A DNA stretch of 50,009 bases from an uncultured Azospirillum sp. GTDB lineage: Bacteria; Pseudomonadota; Alphaproteobacteria; Azospirillales; Azospirillaceae. The notes beneath the pieces were generated by a model. That model worked only from the letters and a program-made list of their open reading frames with translations, did not search any database and had not been told where the DNA came from. The position numbers and the translations under genes were made by a program. This document shows, piece by piece, positions 24,155-35,354 of the stretch. How positions within the stretch are numbered: position 1 is the first letter of the stretch; each line of letters opens with the position of its first letter. Location of the stretch: the NCBI RefSeq assembly GCF_946480385.1, contig NZ_CAMLJP010000039.1:1-50009 (forward strand). Reading direction: 5' to 3'.

Positions 24155-25114
24155 TCAGCCGATGCGGAACTCCTCGCGGTGGATCGCCGTCATCGGCAGC
24201 CCCTCCGGCCCGATGGCGCCGCGGTACATGCCGGAGCAGTTGAAGGGCAGCGCCACCCGGCCATCGCGGTCGATGGCGATCAGGCCGCCGGAGCCGCCGA
24301 TCACGCCCAGCTCGTCCACCACGTCGCCGGCGGCGCGCTCCAGGCTCTGGCCGGCCCAGCGCATGCGGGCGTCGATCTCGTGGGCGGTGCAGCGGCGGAT
24401 GAAATGCTCGCCGTGGCCGGTGGCGGAGACGGCGCAGGTGATGTTGTCGGCGAAGGTGCCGGCGCCGATCACCGGGCTGTCGCCGACGCGGCCCTTGGCC
24501 TTGGCGGTCATGCCGCCGGTGGAGGTCGCGGCGGCGAGGTTGCCGTCGCGGTCGCGGGCGACGGCGCCGACGGTGCCGTGGCGGCGCTGCTCGTCGCCGT
24601 CGTCGGGCGCGCCGGAGCGGCGGCGCATCAGCTCGGCCTGCAGGGCGTCCCAGCGCGGCTGGGTGAAGAAATAGGGGGCTTCCTCCATCGCCAGACCCTG
24701 GCGGCGGCAGAGGTCCAGCGCGCCCTCGCCGATCAGCAGGACATGCTCCGTGTGCTCCATCACCGCGCGGGCGGCCAGGATGGGGTTACGCGGGCCGAAC
24801 AGGCCGGCCACCGCACCGGCGGAGCGGTCGCGGCCGTCCATGATGGCGGCGTCCATCTCCTGCACGCCCTCGGCGGTGAAGACGGCGCCGCGGCCGGCGT
24901 TGAACAGCGGCTCGTCCTCCAGCGCCATGACGGCGGCTGTCACGGCATCCAGCGCGCTGCCGCCGTCGGCCAGCACCTCGTGCCCGGCGGCGAGCGCCCG
25001 GCGCAGGCCGGCGTGATAGCCCTCGGTCAGGGCCGGGGTCAGGGCGCTGCGCTTGATGGTGCCGGCGCCGCCGTGGATGGCAAGGGCGAAGGGCTGCGGG
25101 TGGGTGAAGGACAT
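24155..25114 (-). CDS. iaaA: Isoaspartyl peptidase/L-asparaginase (Ntn hydrolase)
   Basis: A 319-residue self-processing N-terminal-nucleophile hydrolase that splits isoaspartyl (beta-linked) dipeptides and asparagine. Family landmarks are LAIHGGAGTI at the start, FNAGRGAVFT, DGRDRSAGAVAG, and the cleavage site between Gly180 and Thr181 (RRHG/TVGAVA) followed by STGGM and GDSPVIGAGTFAD. Thr181 is the expected nucleophile after autocleavage. It is the last gene of the peptide-uptake operon; iaaA also neighbours gsiABCD in E. coli, which supports the assignment. The Shine-Dalgarno is weak. Confidence 0.9.
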   Translation of the reverse strand: MSFTHPQPFALAIHGGAGTIKRSALTPALTEGYHAGLRRALAAGHEVLADGGSALDAVTAAVMALEDEPLFNAGRGAVFTAEGVQEMDAAIMDGRDRSAGAVAGLFGPRNPILAARAVMEHTEHVLLIGEGALDLCRRQGLAMEEAPYFFTQPRWDALQAELMRRRSGAPDDGDEQRRHGTVGAVARDRDGNLAAATSTGGMTAKAKGRVGDSPVIGAGTFADNITCAVSATGHGEHFIRRCTAHEIDARMRWAGQSLERAAGDVVDELGVIGGSGGLIAIDRDGRVALPFNCSGMYRGAIGPEGLPMTAIHREEFRIG

Positions 25115-25125
25115 GGGTGCGGGTC

Positions 25126-25959
25126 TCAGCGCAGGGTGGCCGACATGGCCGACAGGGTGTTGATCCAGCCCAGTGCGGCAGCCATGCTGGCGGCCGGCAG
25201 GCGGATGGTGACGGGGTCGAGGCGGTCTGACACCGGGATCAGCGAGGCCAGATCGGCCAGCGCCGGGCTGTTCATCTCGATCTCCAACCGGTAGGGCGCG
25301 CCTTCGTTCTGGGGCGGAACGCGGAAGGGCGGGATGTCTGCTGCACGGCGGACGGCGCGGGTTGCCGCCGCGCGGATGCGGTCGCGGGCCACCGACGGCG
25401 CTACCGACCGGGCGGCACGCTGGCCGAGCGCCTGCTTGACCACCACGCGCTCGGAGTCCGGGAACAGCGGTTCCATCTCGGCGGCGAAGCGGTCGTCGCC
25501 GCTCAGCAGGATCACCGGCACGCCGATCTCCCCGGCATAGGCGCCGTAATTGCCGGCCTCCCCCAACTCCAGCCCGTTCACCCGGACGCGGCCGAAGGCG
25601 AAGCTGTTGGTGGTGTGGGCGAGGATGCCGTACTGGCGCGCCGAGGTGTGGAAGCCGACGCACATCACGCCCGCCGCGTCCGGCTCCAGCCCTGCGAACA
25701 TGCCGATGGGCTTCGGGCGGCCGAGGATCAGCTCGGCGGCCGGGTGCAGCTCGTCGGGCAGCAGGTTGACCATCGGGCCGTGGCTGTCGTTGACCAGGAT
25801 TTCGCTCGCCCCGGCTTCCAGCGCGCCTTCAATGGCGGCGTTGACCTCGGCGGTCATCAGGCGGCGGGCGCGCTCATACTCGGGGTTGCCCTGCGTCACC
25901 TGCTGCTGGGAGACGACGCCGGCCACCCCCTCGATGTCGGCGGAGATGTAGATCTTCAC
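25126..25959 (-). CDS. dppA: D-aminopeptidase, DppA-type (M55 family)
   Basis: A 277-residue zinc peptidase of family M55. With GTG at 25959 as start, the metal ligands fall exactly where Bacillus subtilis DppA has them: Asp8 and Glu10 (ISADIEG), His60 (NDSHGP) and His104 (GFHTS), plus a glutamate in GLELGEAGNYG near 131-134 and a histidine near 115. The enzyme releases D-amino acids such as D-Ala from the N-terminus of peptides. The GTG start overlaps the TGA of the P1 peptidase gene by four bases and has GGGAG ahead. It fits the D-amino-acid theme of the operon. Confidence 0.9.
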   Translation of the reverse strand: MKIYISADIEGVAGVVSQQQVTQGNPEYERARRLMTAEVNAAIEGALEAGASEILVNDSHGPMVNLLPDELHPAAELILGRPKPIGMFAGLEPDAAGVMCVGFHTSARQYGILAHTTNSFAFGRVRVNGLELGEAGNYGAYAGEIGVPVILLSGDDRFAAEMEPLFPDSERVVVKQALGQRAARSVAPSVARDRIRAAATRAVRRAADIPPFRVPPQNEGAPYRLEIEMNSPALADLASLIPVSDRLDPVTIRLPAASMAAALGWINTLSAMSATLR

Positions 25960-27050
25960 TCTGTGCTCCCGGAGGTCAGCAGATCGGGGGTGAGCGCGTC
26001 CGACAGGCAAGGCCGGGTGGCGCCGTCGCGGCCGACCACCGGCGTGGCGGCGGCCAGCGCGTCGAGAACGGCTTCCTGCGTCGCGTCGGCCATCGCCTCG
26101 AACAGGCTGTCGATGCGGCGTTCGGTCAGCATGCGCAGGGCCACGATGTCGGCCCGCTCGTCATGGTCGATGCGGTTGGCGGTGGTGAAGCCGAGCGCGA
26201 TGTCGCCGCTGCCATGGCCCCAGAAGGATCCCACCCGCGCCAGCCCGACCCCGGCGCGGCGGATCACCCGGCGCAGCTGGCGGTGGTCGAGCGGCACGTC
26301 GGTGGCGGCGATGACGATGACGGAGCCCTTTTCCGGCGCGTCGTCCCTTTCCGGCACGGCGACCCGTCGGCCGTCTGGCAGGCGCAGTTCCCCCGGCCGG
26401 CCGAAATTCGCCAGGACCAGCACGCCCAGGTGATGGCGCGTGCCGTCCAGCTTGAGGCGGCGCGAGGAGGTGCCGATGCCGCTCTTGAAGCCGAAGCAGG
26501 ACATGCCGCGCCCGGCGCCGACCGAGCCGACCGCGACCTCCGCACCGTCCGGTTCGGACAGCGCGGCGGCCAGGGCGGCGGCGGCGTGCGCCTCGGTCAC
26601 CGCAAGCGCCTGGATGTCGTTGAGCGGACCGTCGTTGCACTCCATCACCACCGGATTGACCGTGGCGGTGGTGCGGCCGATGTCCGGATTGGCGGCGATG
26701 GCGTGGCGGACAAGCGCGGTGGACGCGGTGCCGACCGACAGGGTGTTGGTCAGCAGGATCGGCGTTTCCAGCGCGCCGAGTTCCTCCACCTGCATCAGGC
26801 CGACGCTCTTGCCGAAGCCGTTCAGCACCTCCGCCGCCGCGACGGGCTTGTCGCGGTAGAGGTTGCCGGCATGGGGCAGGATGGCGGTAACGCCGGTCTG
26901 GACGGCGCCCTCATCCAGCGTGACGTGGCCGACGCGCACTCCGGACACGTCGGTGATGGCGTTGCGCGGCCCCGGCGTCAGCCGGCCGCAGGCGAGCCCG
27001 AAGGCCCGCGCGCGCTTGCCGTCCTCAGCGGAGTTTCGGGTCGAGGGCAT
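25956..27050 (-). CDS. dmpA: P1-family aminopeptidase/D-esterase (DmpA-like)
   Basis: A 364-residue self-cleaving peptidase of the DmpA/BapA family, active on L-aminopeptides, D-amino-acid amides and esters, and beta-peptides depending on the member. Landmarks: [16 protein letters not shown] at the start, [28 protein letters not shown], and the autocleavage pair Gly242-Ser243 in [11 protein letters not shown]; Ser243 is the predicted nucleophile. The ATG at 27050 overlaps the end of the permease gene by 26 bases. Its presence beside a D-aminopeptidase and an isoaspartyl peptidase suggests that it degrades unusual peptides brought in by the ABC importer. Confidence 0.9.
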   Translation of the reverse strand: MPSTRNSAEDGKRARAFGLACGRLTPGPRNAITDVSGVRVGHVTLDEGAVQTGVTAILPHAGNLYRDKPVAAAEVLNGFGKSVGLMQVEELGALETPILLTNTLSVGTASTALVRHAIAANPDIGRTTATVNPVVMECNDGPLNDIQALAVTEAHAAAALAAALSEPDGAEVAVGSVGAGRGMSCFGFKSGIGTSSRRLKLDGTRHHLGVLVLANFGRPGELRLPDGRRVAVPERDDAPEKGSVIVIAATDVPLDHRQLRRVIRRAGVGLARVGSFWGHGSGDIALGFTTANRIDHDERADIVALRMLTERRIDSLFEAMADATQEAVLDALAAATPVVGRDGATRPCLSDALTPDLLTSGSTE

Positions 27051-27912
27051 CGCGCAGTCCGTCGCCGAGCAGGTTGAAGGCCAGCACCGTCAGGAAGATG
27101 GCGAGGCCGGGATAGAAGGTGACGTGGCTGGCGACGCCGATGTAGCTGCGGCCGTCGGCCAGCATGGCGCCCCATTCCGGGCTGGGCGGCTGGGCGCCGA
27201 GGCCGATGAAGCTGAGGCTCGCCGCGGTCAGGATCGAGGTGCCGATGCGCATGGAGACATAGACGATCACGCTGGGCAGCGTGCCCGGCAGGATGTGGCG
27301 GACCATCAGCAGCCGGTCGCGCACGCCGATGGCGCGGGCGGCGTCGACATAGACCGCGCGCTTCAGCGACAGGGTGCTGCCGCGCACGAGGCGGGCGAAG
27401 ACCGGCACGCTGAAGATCGCCACCGCATAGATGACGTTCTCAATGCCCGGCCCTAGGATGGCGACGATGCCGATGGCGAGCAGGATGCCGGGGAAGGCCA
27501 GCAGCACGTCGCAGACGCGCATGATGAGGCTGTCGATGAAGCCGCCGCGGAAACCGGCGATCAGCCCCAGCGCCACGCCGGCCGCCCCGCCCAGCAGCAC
27601 CGACAGCAGACCGACCGACAGCGAAATGCGCGCGCCCCACAGGATGCGGCTGAAGATGTCGCGGCCATAGGCGTCGGTGCCGGCCCAATGGTCGGCCGAC
27701 GGGCCTTCCAGGATGCGGTCGTAATCGAAGGCCGCCGGATCGAACGGCGCGATCCAGGGCGCCGCCGCCGCCGCCAGCGCCAGTGCTGCCAGGCAGATGC
27801 CGGCGGCCATGGCGGTGCGGTTGCGCCGGAACTTGCGCCAGAACTCGCGCAGCGGCGAACGGACGGCTTCGTGGGTTGCGGCGGCCACGCCGGTTGCGTC
27901 TGTCGTGGTCAT
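27025..27912 (-). CDS. gsiD: Peptide ABC transporter permease (GsiD/DppC type)
   Basis: A 295-residue inner-membrane subunit with an N-terminal OppC-type helix ([20 protein letters not shown]), then the core transmembrane region. The cytoplasmic coupling motif is present ([21 protein letters not shown]). The gene overlaps gsiC by four bases (ATGA) upstream and dmpA downstream. It pairs with GsiC as the membrane channel of the importer. Confidence 0.9.
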   Translation of the reverse strand: MTTTDATGVAAATHEAVRSPLREFWRKFRRNRTAMAAGICLAALALAAAAAPWIAPFDPAAFDYDRILEGPSADHWAGTDAYGRDIFSRILWGARISLSVGLLSVLLGGAAGVALGLIAGFRGGFIDSLIMRVCDVLLAFPGILLAIGIVAILGPGIENVIYAVAIFSVPVFARLVRGSTLSLKRAVYVDAARAIGVRDRLLMVRHILPGTLPSVIVYVSMRIGTSILTAASLSFIGLGAQPPSPEWGAMLADGRSYIGVASHVTFYPGLAIFLTVLAFNLLGDGLRDALDPKLR

Positions 27913-28829
27913 GAGTAGCGAATCTCGGGGTTGGCGAGGGCGTACAGCACGTCGACCAGCAGGTTGATGATGATGAACTCCAGCGAGAACAGCAGGATCT
28001 CGGCCTGGATGACGGTGTAGTCGCGGTAATTGACGCTATCCACCAGCAGCCGGCCCAGCCCCGGCCAGGAGAACACCGTCTCGACCACGATGGACCCGCC
28101 GAGCAGGAAGCCGAACTGCAAACCGACCATGGTGATGATCGGGATCAGCGCGTTGCGCAGCGTGTGCTTCCACACCACCAGCCGGGCCGGGACGCCCTTG
28201 GCCCGCGCGGTGCGGACGTAATCCTCGCGGGCGATCTCGATGAAGGCGGAGCGGGTGAAGCGCGCCATCACCGCGGCGACGCCGAGGCCGAGCGTCAGCG
28301 ACGGCATGACGAAATGCTGCCACGTGCCATAGCCGCTGGTGGGCAACCAGCCGAGCTTGACCGAGAACAGGTCGATCATCAGCAGGCCGAGCCAGAAGGA
28401 CGGGAAGGCGATGCCCGACACCGCCACCACCATGCCGACATGGTCCTGCCAGCGCCCGCGTTTGGTGGCCGACGCCACGCCGATCAGCAGCCCGGCCAGC
28501 GTCGCCCAGATCATGGCGACGACGGTGAGGTAGAGGGTCGGCATGAAGCGCTCGCCGATCTCCTGCGACACCGGCCGCTTGGATTTCATCGACCGCCCGA
28601 ACTCGCCCTGCACCGCATTGCCGAGGAAACGACCATACTGCACCCACAGCGGCTTATCGAGGCCGAGATCCTGGCGCACCAGTTCGACGTCGCGCTGGGT
28701 CGCATCTGGCCCGGCAACCAGCCGCGCCGGATCGCCCGGCAGCAGATGGACGAAGCCGAAGACGAAGACGGAAATCACCAGCAGAACCGGCAGGATGCCG
28801 GCAAGACGGCCGACGAGATATTTCAGCAT
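27909..28829 (-). CDS. gsiC: Peptide ABC transporter permease (GsiC/DppB type)
   Basis: A 306-residue permease with the OppB-family opening [20 protein letters not shown] and the LLPGDPAR periplasmic loop. The coupling loop reads [30 protein letters not shown], close to the family norm, and the protein ends with the usual [19 protein letters not shown] palindromic repeat separates it from gsiB. Forms a heterodimer with GsiD. Confidence 0.92.
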   Translation of the reverse strand: MLKYLVGRLAGILPVLLVISVFVFGFVHLLPGDPARLVAGPDATQRDVELVRQDLGLDKPLWVQYGRFLGNAVQGEFGRSMKSKRPVSQEIGERFMPTLYLTVVAMIWATLAGLLIGVASATKRGRWQDHVGMVVAVSGIAFPSFWLGLLMIDLFSVKLGWLPTSGYGTWQHFVMPSLTLGLGVAAVMARFTRSAFIEIAREDYVRTARAKGVPARLVVWKHTLRNALIPIITMVGLQFGFLLGGSIVVETVFSWPGLGRLLVDSVNYRDYTVIQAEILLFSLEFIIINLLVDVLYALANPEIRYS

Positions 28830-28872
28830 GGGGCAGAGGTCCTGGTGGAGGGCCTGGAGGTGCGGACGAAAA

Positions 28873-29054
28873 ATCCCCTCTCCCCCCTGGGGAGAGGGTT
28901 AGGGTGAGGGGGCAGCACGGGCATCAGCCCGTGCCAGGGGATGGCGAAGTGGCAGTATGCCCCTTCGCGGCGCGCCCTGCGCGCCGGCCCCCTCACCCTC
29001 CCCACGCCTTCGGCGTGGGTCCCCTCCCTCTCCCCGGAGGAGAGAGGGCGATTT
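28873..29054. repeat. Complex palindromic intergenic repeat between gsiB and gsiC
   Basis: About 180 bases made of nested hairpins: CCCTCTCCCC/GGGGAGAGGG (28876-28898), GCACGGGC-ATCA-GCCCGTGC (28915-28934), a GCGCGC-rich dyad near 28968-28985, and CCCACGCC-TTC-GGCGTGGG (29001-29019). The two ends (TCCCCTCTC... and ...GAGAGAGGG) are also inverted copies, with GGTGAGGGGGC matched by GCCCCCTCACC. This is the style of bacterial repetitive palindromic elements. It lies just after the binding-protein gene, where such elements often protect mRNA. Confidence 0.75.
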
Positions 29055-29060
29055 TTCACA

Positions 29061-30593
29061 TCACTGCAGATCAGCCTCTTCCATCTGCAGGCCGCCGTCG
29101 GCGACGTAATAGAAGCCGGTCAGCTTCTTCGACTTGCCGGCCAGCAGGTTCTCGACGCCGAGGAAGATCCACGGCGCGTCCTTCCAGATCTGCTCCTGGG
29201 CGACGCGATAGGCCTCGGCGCGCTTGGCGGTGTCGGCGGTGGCGATGCCGGTCTCGATGGCGGCGTCGACCGTGTCGTTCTTGTAGTACGCCACGTTGAA
29301 GAACTTCGGCGGGAAGCCCTTGCCCCACAGCAGCGGGCGCAGGCCCCAGTCGGCGTCGCCGGTCGAGGCCGACCAGCCGCCATACTGCATCTGCACGGTG
29401 GCGTCCTCCGGCTTCTCTACGCCCCAGACTCGGGCGGTCTCGACGCCGGCTTCCAGCGGGGTGACGGTCAGCTTGACGCCGATCTGCGACAGCTGCTGCT
29501 GGACGAACTGCATGCCGCGGATGAAGTTGGTGCTGTTGCGGCCGAACATCTCGGCCTCGAAGCCGTTCGGATAGCCGGCTTCGGCCAGCAGCGCCTTCGC
29601 CTTGGCCAGATCGTAGGTGTACTGGTTCGGCTGGGTGACGTGGAAGCCGAGCTTCGGCGGGATCGCCGAATCCAGCGGGCCGGCGTAGCCGCGATAGACC
29701 ACCTTCGCGTAGGCGTTCTTGTCGATGGCGTAGTTCAGCGCCTGACGGACGCGCGGGTCGTTGAACGGCTTCTTCATGGTGTTCATCGCCACATAGCGGG
29801 CGATGATCGACGGGGCGTCGATGACCTCCAGCTGGGTGTTGGCTTCCACCATCTTCACCATTTCGGGCGGCAGCGGATAGATGAACTGCGCCTCGTTGGT
29901 CTGGAGCATGGCGATGCGGCTGCCGTTCTCCGGCACGCTCTTCAGCGTGACGTGGTCGATCTTCGGCAGGCCCTGCTTCCAATACTTGTCGTTCTTCTCG
30001 ACCTTCAGCGTATCCGCTTCCCAGCTGACGAACTTGTAGGGGCCGGTGCCGACCGGATGGCGGCCGATCTCCTTGCCATAGGTCTCCAGCGCCTTCGGGC
30101 TGTGGATCATGGCGCCGGGATGGGCGAGGTTGTTGTTCAGCGCGCCGAAGGGCTGCGACAGCTTCAGCTTGATGGTGTAGTCGTCGACCACCACCGTCTC
30201 GGCCAGCATCGCCAGCAGGCTCTGGCGCTTCAGCCGGTTGGCCGGGTTGGACAGGCGGTCGAAGTTGGTCTTCACCGCCTGGGCGTTGAAGGGCGAACCG
30301 TCATGGAAGGTGACGCCCTTGCGCAGGTGATAGGTGTATTCGGTGGCGGTGTCGTTGACCTCGAAGCTCTCGGCCAGCAGCGGGACCAGCTTCATGTCCT
30401 TGTCGAAGCCGAACAGGCCCTGCATCATCGTGCGGCTGGCCGACTGCGACAGGGTGTCGTTGATGTCGGCCGGGTCCAGCGTGGTGATGTTGTCGGGAAT
30501 GCCGACGACCAAATCCTTTGCGGCGAAGGCCGGACCGGCCAGCGCGGTGCCGGCGAGCAGGCCGGCCAGGAGGGGAAGAGCAAAACGCTTCAC
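29061..30593 (-). CDS. gsiB: Peptide ABC transporter binding protein (GsiB type)
   Basis: A 510-residue periplasmic binding protein (SBP family 5). A signal peptide ends near FAAKD (about 25). The mature start DLVVGIPDNITTLDPADINDTLSQ, the GLFGFDKDMKLVPLLAES stretch, the YGKEIGRHPVGTGPY segment and the C-terminal NLLAGKSKKLTGFYY...DLQ all resemble E. coli GsiB closely. GsiB binds glutathione, a gamma-glutamyl tripeptide; here the ligand may be another peptide. The only start in the right place is GTG at 30593, with GGGAG eight bases upstream. Confidence 0.92.
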   Translation of the reverse strand: MKRFALPLLAGLLAGTALAGPAFAAKDLVVGIPDNITTLDPADINDTLSQSASRTMMQGLFGFDKDMKLVPLLAESFEVNDTATEYTYHLRKGVTFHDGSPFNAQAVKTNFDRLSNPANRLKRQSLLAMLAETVVVDDYTIKLKLSQPFGALNNNLAHPGAMIHSPKALETYGKEIGRHPVGTGPYKFVSWEADTLKVEKNDKYWKQGLPKIDHVTLKSVPENGSRIAMLQTNEAQFIYPLPPEMVKMVEANTQLEVIDAPSIIARYVAMNTMKKPFNDPRVRQALNYAIDKNAYAKVVYRGYAGPLDSAIPPKLGFHVTQPNQYTYDLAKAKALLAEAGYPNGFEAEMFGRNSTNFIRGMQFVQQQLSQIGVKLTVTPLEAGVETARVWGVEKPEDATVQMQYGGWSASTGDADWGLRPLLWGKGFPPKFFNVAYYKNDTVDAAIETGIATADTAKRAEAYRVAQEQIWKDAPWIFLGVENLLAGKSKKLTGFYYVADGGLQMEEADLQ

Positions 30594-30638
30594 GTGAGTA
30601 CTCCCTGTTTTTTGGTTCAGAAATCGCCGCCCACGGAC

Positions 30639-32548
<1,910 letters not shown>

Positions 32549-32552
<4 letters not shown>

Positions 32553-33394
32553 CGCCCCAGCCTCTCGGCGAACAGCGCGAAGACGCGGCGCCAGACCATG
32601 CCCGGCGCGCCGGTGCCGACCGGCTTGCCGTTCAGGCTGGTGACGGGGGTGATCTCCTTGGTGGTGCTGGCGATCCAGATCTCGTCGGCGGACTCCAGTT
32701 CGGCCGCCGGGATGTCGCGCTCCTCCAGCCGCAGGCCGGCCTCGGCGGCCAGCCGCAGGACGACGATGCGGGTGATGCCCTCCAGGATGCGGTTGTCCTT
32801 GACCGGCGTGGCGATGACGCCGTCCTTGACCACGAAGATGTTGGTGGCGGCGCCCTCGGTCACCATCCCGTCGCGCAGTTGCAGCGCGTCGACCACCCCG
32901 GCGTCGGTCGCCGCCTGCTGCGCCAGCACGCTGCCGAGCAGCGCCACCGTCTTCAGGTCGCAACGGCCCCAGCGGATGTCGGGGATGGTGATGGCGGCGA
33001 CGCCCTGGTCGCGCCACGCCGCGGGCGGACGCTTCAGCGGGCTCGCCATGCCGAACACCGACGGGGTGACGCCGGCCGGGAAGGCGTGACCGCGGCTGGC
33101 GGCGGCGCCGCGGGTGACCTGCAGGTAAACGGTCAGGTCGCCGTCGATGCCGGACTCCGCCGCCAGCCGCTCCATGATGCCCAGCCAGTCGCCGGCCGAC
33201 AGGGCGCAGTCAATGCGCAGTTCGGCCATGCCGCGTTGCAGGCGGGCGATGTGCGCCTCCGGTTCGAACAGGCGACCGTTGTAGGCGGCGGTCACCTCAT
33301 AGAGGCCGTCGGCAAACAGGAAACCGCGGTCCAGCGGCGACACATGGACCTCGTCCAGCGGCAGGTAACGTCCGTTCCAATAGGAGATCGTCAT
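32549..33394 (-). CDS. dat: D-amino-acid transaminase (class IV aminotransferase)
   Basis: A 281-residue PLP enzyme of fold type [18 protein letters not shown] at the start is the class signature; the PLP lysine is Lys148 in [12 protein letters not shown], and [10 protein letters not shown] is the cofactor-phosphate loop. The [13 protein letters not shown] and RCDLKT forms are those of D-amino-acid transaminases, not of the branched-chain enzyme. It would convert D-Ala or D-Glu to keto acids. It is the first structural gene after the RpiR regulator and is coupled to gsiA by a four-base overlap. The Shine-Dalgarno is weak. Confidence 0.87.
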
Positions 33395-33435
33395 CGCTTT
33401 TCGGCTTCTTTGTCGCGTGGAAGGGAAAGCCCGGC

Positions 33436-34329
33436 TCAGTCCGTCGGCTGCTTGCTTTTCGGCACGACGTGGAGATAGGGCAGGATGCGCTCGGCCATGT
33501 CGGCGGCCTGGTTGACGCTGTCGGGACCGGAGCGCGACAGCGCGGTGCCCAGCGCCACGATCAGCGCCATCAGCCCGGTGGGGGAGCTGTGGCGCACGCC
33601 ATGGTCGGCCCCGGCCAGCAGGGTGACGTCGGCCAGCGGCACGATCGGGCTGTCCGGCGCGTCGGTCAGCGCGATGGCGCTCGCCCCGCGCTCCCGGCAC
33701 AGCTGCAGATGTTCGATGGTCCGGCGCGAATAGCGCGGCGAGGTGATGGCGATCACCAGATCGCCGGGCTTCATCGTCATCAGCCGGCGGATGGTGCGCT
33801 CGGTGCCCGCGAACTCGATGGCTTCGTGGACATTGTCGACATAGGGCTCCAGCACGTCGGCCAGGAACAGGGCGAGATAGGCGCTGTCGCCCAACCCCAG
33901 CGCCACGACGCGGCCGGCCTCGCGGATCAGGCGGATCGCCGCCTCGCACTGCTCCGGCTGCAGCAGATCCATGGTGCGGGTGATGTTGCCGGCGTCGCTG
34001 GCCAGCGATTCGCGCATGATCTCGGCGTTCGAGGTGTCGCGCTGCACCACCACGCGCAGCTTCTCCACCGGCGCGAAGGTTGATTCGAAGGCGCGCAGCA
34101 GATCCTCGCGGAACTCCGGATAGCCGTCATAGCCGAGGAAGCGGGCATAGCGGTTGACCGACGCGACGGAGACCTCCGCCGCCGCAGCCAGCTCGCCTAT
34201 CTTCAGCGTCGCGGTGCGGAAGGGATAGGCCAGCGCCCAGGCGCCGACCTTGGCAAGGGCGGCCGGAAGCTGCTGCTGGCAGTTCTGCATGCGGATCAGC
34301 AGCGATCCCGTCTGAATGGGTGGCTCCAT
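33436..34329 (-). CDS. RpiR/MurR-family regulator of the peptide-uptake operon
   Basis: A 297-residue regulator with an N-terminal RpiR helix-turn-helix (IGELAAAAEVSVASVNRYARFLGYDGYPEFR, about 44-74) and a C-terminal SIS domain (about 130-265; GRVVALGLGDSAYLALFLA and GDLVIAITSPRYSRRTIEHLQ). SIS domains usually sense phosphosugars. MurR, a relative, responds to N-acetylmuramic acid 6-phosphate, so a cell-wall-derived signal is a reasonable guess. The gene is 41 bases ahead of dat on the same strand and probably autoregulates the operon. Confidence 0.85.
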   Translation of the reverse strand: MEPPIQTGSLLIRMQNCQQQLPAALAKVGAWALAYPFRTATLKIGELAAAAEVSVASVNRYARFLGYDGYPEFREDLLRAFESTFAPVEKLRVVVQRDTSNAEIMRESLASDAGNITRTMDLLQPEQCEAAIRLIREAGRVVALGLGDSAYLALFLADVLEPYVDNVHEAIEFAGTERTIRRLMTMKPGDLVIAITSPRYSRRTIEHLQLCRERGASAIALTDAPDSPIVPLADVTLLAGADHGVRHSSPTGLMALIVALGTALSRSGPDSVNQAADMAERILPYLHVVPKSKQPTD

Positions 34330-34482
34330 CCCCCGCTCCCCTTCGCAGCGTCAGCGCGGCCTCTATGTCGATAGAGTTACAGGATCGGTAAATTCCTGTA
34401 AATCCATTTTCACATAGTGGCGTATGCGGTGGGCCGGAGGCGCGCCGGTCAGGGATCTTGAACGGTTGCGGGATGGGAGCTG

Positions 34483-35184
34483 TTACCGCGACCTGTCGCG
34501 AAGGATCTGATCCGGCTGGTTCAGCCACTCCTCCAGCTTTTGCGGCCGGCCCACTCGGGACGGCGGCGAAGCTGGGTTGGGCTCCGCGGCCGACGGAACC
34601 TCGGCCGATTGCGGCGGGCGGTCCAGCGGGGCGCCGGCGCTGACTTTGCCGCCGGCGTCGATCCGCGCCTGATAGCGGTGACCGTCCGCGGTGACGAACT
34701 CGCCCGGTCCGGTCGGGCGGTTGCGGTGGAACTGGCCGACATATTTGTTTCCGCTGGGGAAGGTGAGCGTGCCGAAGCCGGTCCGGCGGTCGTCCTTCCA
34801 CTCCCCCTCATAGACGCGCCCGTCGGGCCAGACATGGGTCGCCTGCCCCGAGACCAGACCGTCGCGGAAGTTCCCGTCGAGGCGGCGGCCGTCGCGCCAG
34901 GTGACGCGCGCCTGCCCTTCCAGCCGCCCGTCGACCAGCCTGCCCTCAACCTGCCCGTCATAGCGGCCGTCGTAGGACCAGCTCAGCACGCCGGGACCGT
35001 TCCCCCAGCCGTTCGGGCAGGCCCCGGACCAGCGGATGGTCTTGCGCCGGTCGGGATACTGGTCCCACACCTGGCAGTCGGATCCCTGAACCGTCACCGC
35101 CCGTTCCGCCAGGGCGGAGGCCGGCAGCATCGCCGACAGGACAGCCGCGAGACAGGGCGGCAGAAGGGCGGCACGGGCGGGCAT
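34483..35184 (-). CDS. Exported MORN-repeat protein
   Basis: A 233-residue protein with a signal peptide (MPARAALLPPCLAAVL... to ALAERA, about 28 residues), then about four to five MORN repeats (around 65-170), seen as YDGQVEGRLVDGRLEG, WRDGRRLDGNFRDG, WPDGRVYEGEWKDDRRTG and FPSGNKYVGQFHRNRPTG. The C-terminal 60 residues are Pro-rich and likely disordered. MORN repeats form beta-strand scaffolds. The ATG at 35184 has AAAGGTGG upstream; the frame extends to 35313 without homology. Function unknown. Confidence 0.8.
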   Translation of the reverse strand: MPARAALLPPCLAAVLSAMLPASALAERAVTVQGSDCQVWDQYPDRRKTIRWSGACPNGWGNGPGVLSWSYDGRYDGQVEGRLVDGRLEGQARVTWRDGRRLDGNFRDGLVSGQATHVWPDGRVYEGEWKDDRRTGFGTLTFPSGNKYVGQFHRNRPTGPGEFVTADGHRYQARIDAGGKVSAGAPLDRPPQSAEVPSAAEPNPASPPSRVGRPQKLEEWLNQPDQILRDRSR

Positions 35185-35286
35185 GGACGCCACCTTTCGC
35201 GCGGGGGATGGGGCTGCACCCTCCAACCGCCCCGCCCGGATTCGGTTCCGGCACCGCCCTTTCGCAACGCCCCTAGCGTGTTCCTT

Positions 35287-35302
35287 ATCGTTTGTTAACG
35301 AT
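35287..35302. promoter_or_regulatory. Operator-like dyad ahead of fliG
   Basis: ATCGTT-TGTT-AACGAT is a perfect 6-bp inverted repeat 53 bases before the fliG ATG, in the 170-base divergent region shared with the MORN-protein gene. No clear -35/-10 pair accompanies it. Confidence 0.3.
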
Positions 35303-35354
35303 GTTTGCCGCAATCATCGCGCATTATCGGAATCGCGCATCATGAAGGGTAGCA

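Noticed and set aside
22769..25294. An 841-codon plus-strand frame across the quinone oxidoreductase and iaaA genes
   Set aside because: Antisense to genes with clear motifs; no start signal.
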